Shown here: piece after piece, positions 15,522 through 15,733 of the stretch
Position numbering within the stretch: position 1 is the first letter of the stretch
Layout: every line of letters begins with the position of its first letter
Assembly: GCA_030597645.1 (NCBI GenBank)
Contig: JAUVRN010000012.1
Location: 1-15,733, forward strand
DNA: 15,733 nucleotides
From: Candidatus Zixiibacteriota bacterium
Lineage (GTDB): Bacteria > Zixibacteria > MSB-5A5 > JAUVRN01
Reading direction: 5' to 3'
Made by a program: the position numbers and the translations under genes
Notes under the pieces: generated by a model
Databases searched by the model: none
Told to the model about the DNA's origin: nothing
The model's input: the letters and a program-made list of their open reading frames with translations, nothing else

Positions 15522-15733
15522 TCAGGGAACCGGCGTGTCCTCGAATACCGGAAGCTCCCCGTTCAGGAAGCGAATCATGGCCTCCGCATCATCGGTCAAC
15601 CCCGACTCCGGATAGCCCCTCATGACGTGCTCGAACGCCACTCGGGCACTGTCCGGCTGGTCGCGCTCCTCAGAAAACACGAATCCGATCAACAACTGTG
15701 CCTTGTAGTTGGACGAGCTCTCTGGATACTCCT
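15522..15733 (-). CDS. TPR-like protein, C-terminal fragment (BamD/YbgF-like helical repeat)
   Basis: Only the last 69 residues are inside the window; the gene continues beyond the right edge. The fragment begins EYPESSSNYKAQLLIGFVFS, continues with an ARVAFEHVMRGYPESGLTDD repeat, and ends FEDTPVP before TGA. Two 'YPES'-centred helix pairs with alternating Ala and aromatic positions are the pattern of TPR proteins of the BamD (outer-membrane lipoprotein) or YbgF/CpoB class. No start, signal peptide or lipobox can be seen, so location and function are open. It lies 49 bases upstream of dtd in the same direction and is probably part of the same unit. If it is BamD-like, it is one of the better hints of an outer membrane in this organism. 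Confidence 0.7.
   Translation of the reverse strand, partial: EYPESSSNYKAQLLIGFVFSEERDQPDSARVAFEHVMRGYPESGLTDDAEAMIRFLNGELPVFEDTPVP

Overview
The window is a GC-rich, densely packed stretch of bacterial chromosome carrying 17 genes (two cut by the window ends) and very little intergenic DNA. Every gene except one reads leftward on the minus strand. The set is chromosomal housekeeping: genome maintenance (smc, recN, xseA, xseB), protein targeting (ftsY), rRNA methylation (rlmH), tRNA and nucleotide quality control (dtd, maf), cell shape (rodZ), and lipid, isoprenoid and cofactor synthesis (a pgsA-like gene, ispA, nadK). RodZ and a BamD-like TPR fragment suggest a rod-forming, probably Gram-negative bacterium. 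The gene order and hypothetical gene content would suit a poorly cultured high-GC phylum such as the Gemmatimonadota or Eisenbacteria relatives, but that is a guess: no rRNA or other firm marker is present.

Right-hand block, transcribed from 15733 down to 7897: TPR protein (partial), dtd, maf, rodZ, an unassigned protein, smc, ftsY, rlmH. From dtd to ftsY each start overlaps the preceding stop (TTGA, GTGA, ATGA, 11 bases, TGATG). This argues for one translationally coupled transcript and settles several starts, including a TTG start for maf and a GTG start for rodZ.

Centre, 7215-7896: a single plus-strand gene for an OsmC-family peroxidase. It is divergent from the pgsA-like gene, with a short shared control region holding a TGTGA/TCACA inverted repeat, and convergent with rlmH across a hairpin.

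Left-hand block, from 7214 down to 1: pgsA-like, recN, xseA, xseB, ispA, nadK, a class I SAM methyltransferase and the N-terminal part of a Hanks-type Ser/Thr kinase. Again genes overlap or nearly touch. The group is a rearranged form of the widespread xseA-xseB-ispA-nadK-recN neighbourhood, with membrane lipid, isoprenoid and NADP synthesis beside recombination and repair.

The most unusual sequence feature is inside rodZ: four tandem in-frame copies of a 63-bp unit (21 residues) in the extracytoplasmic linker, two of them identical base for base. The other point of interest is the unassigned protein between rodZ and smc. I see no mobile element, CRISPR array, phage, tRNA or rRNA, and no convincing new multi-gene system. 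No gene-free stretch reaches 300 bases.
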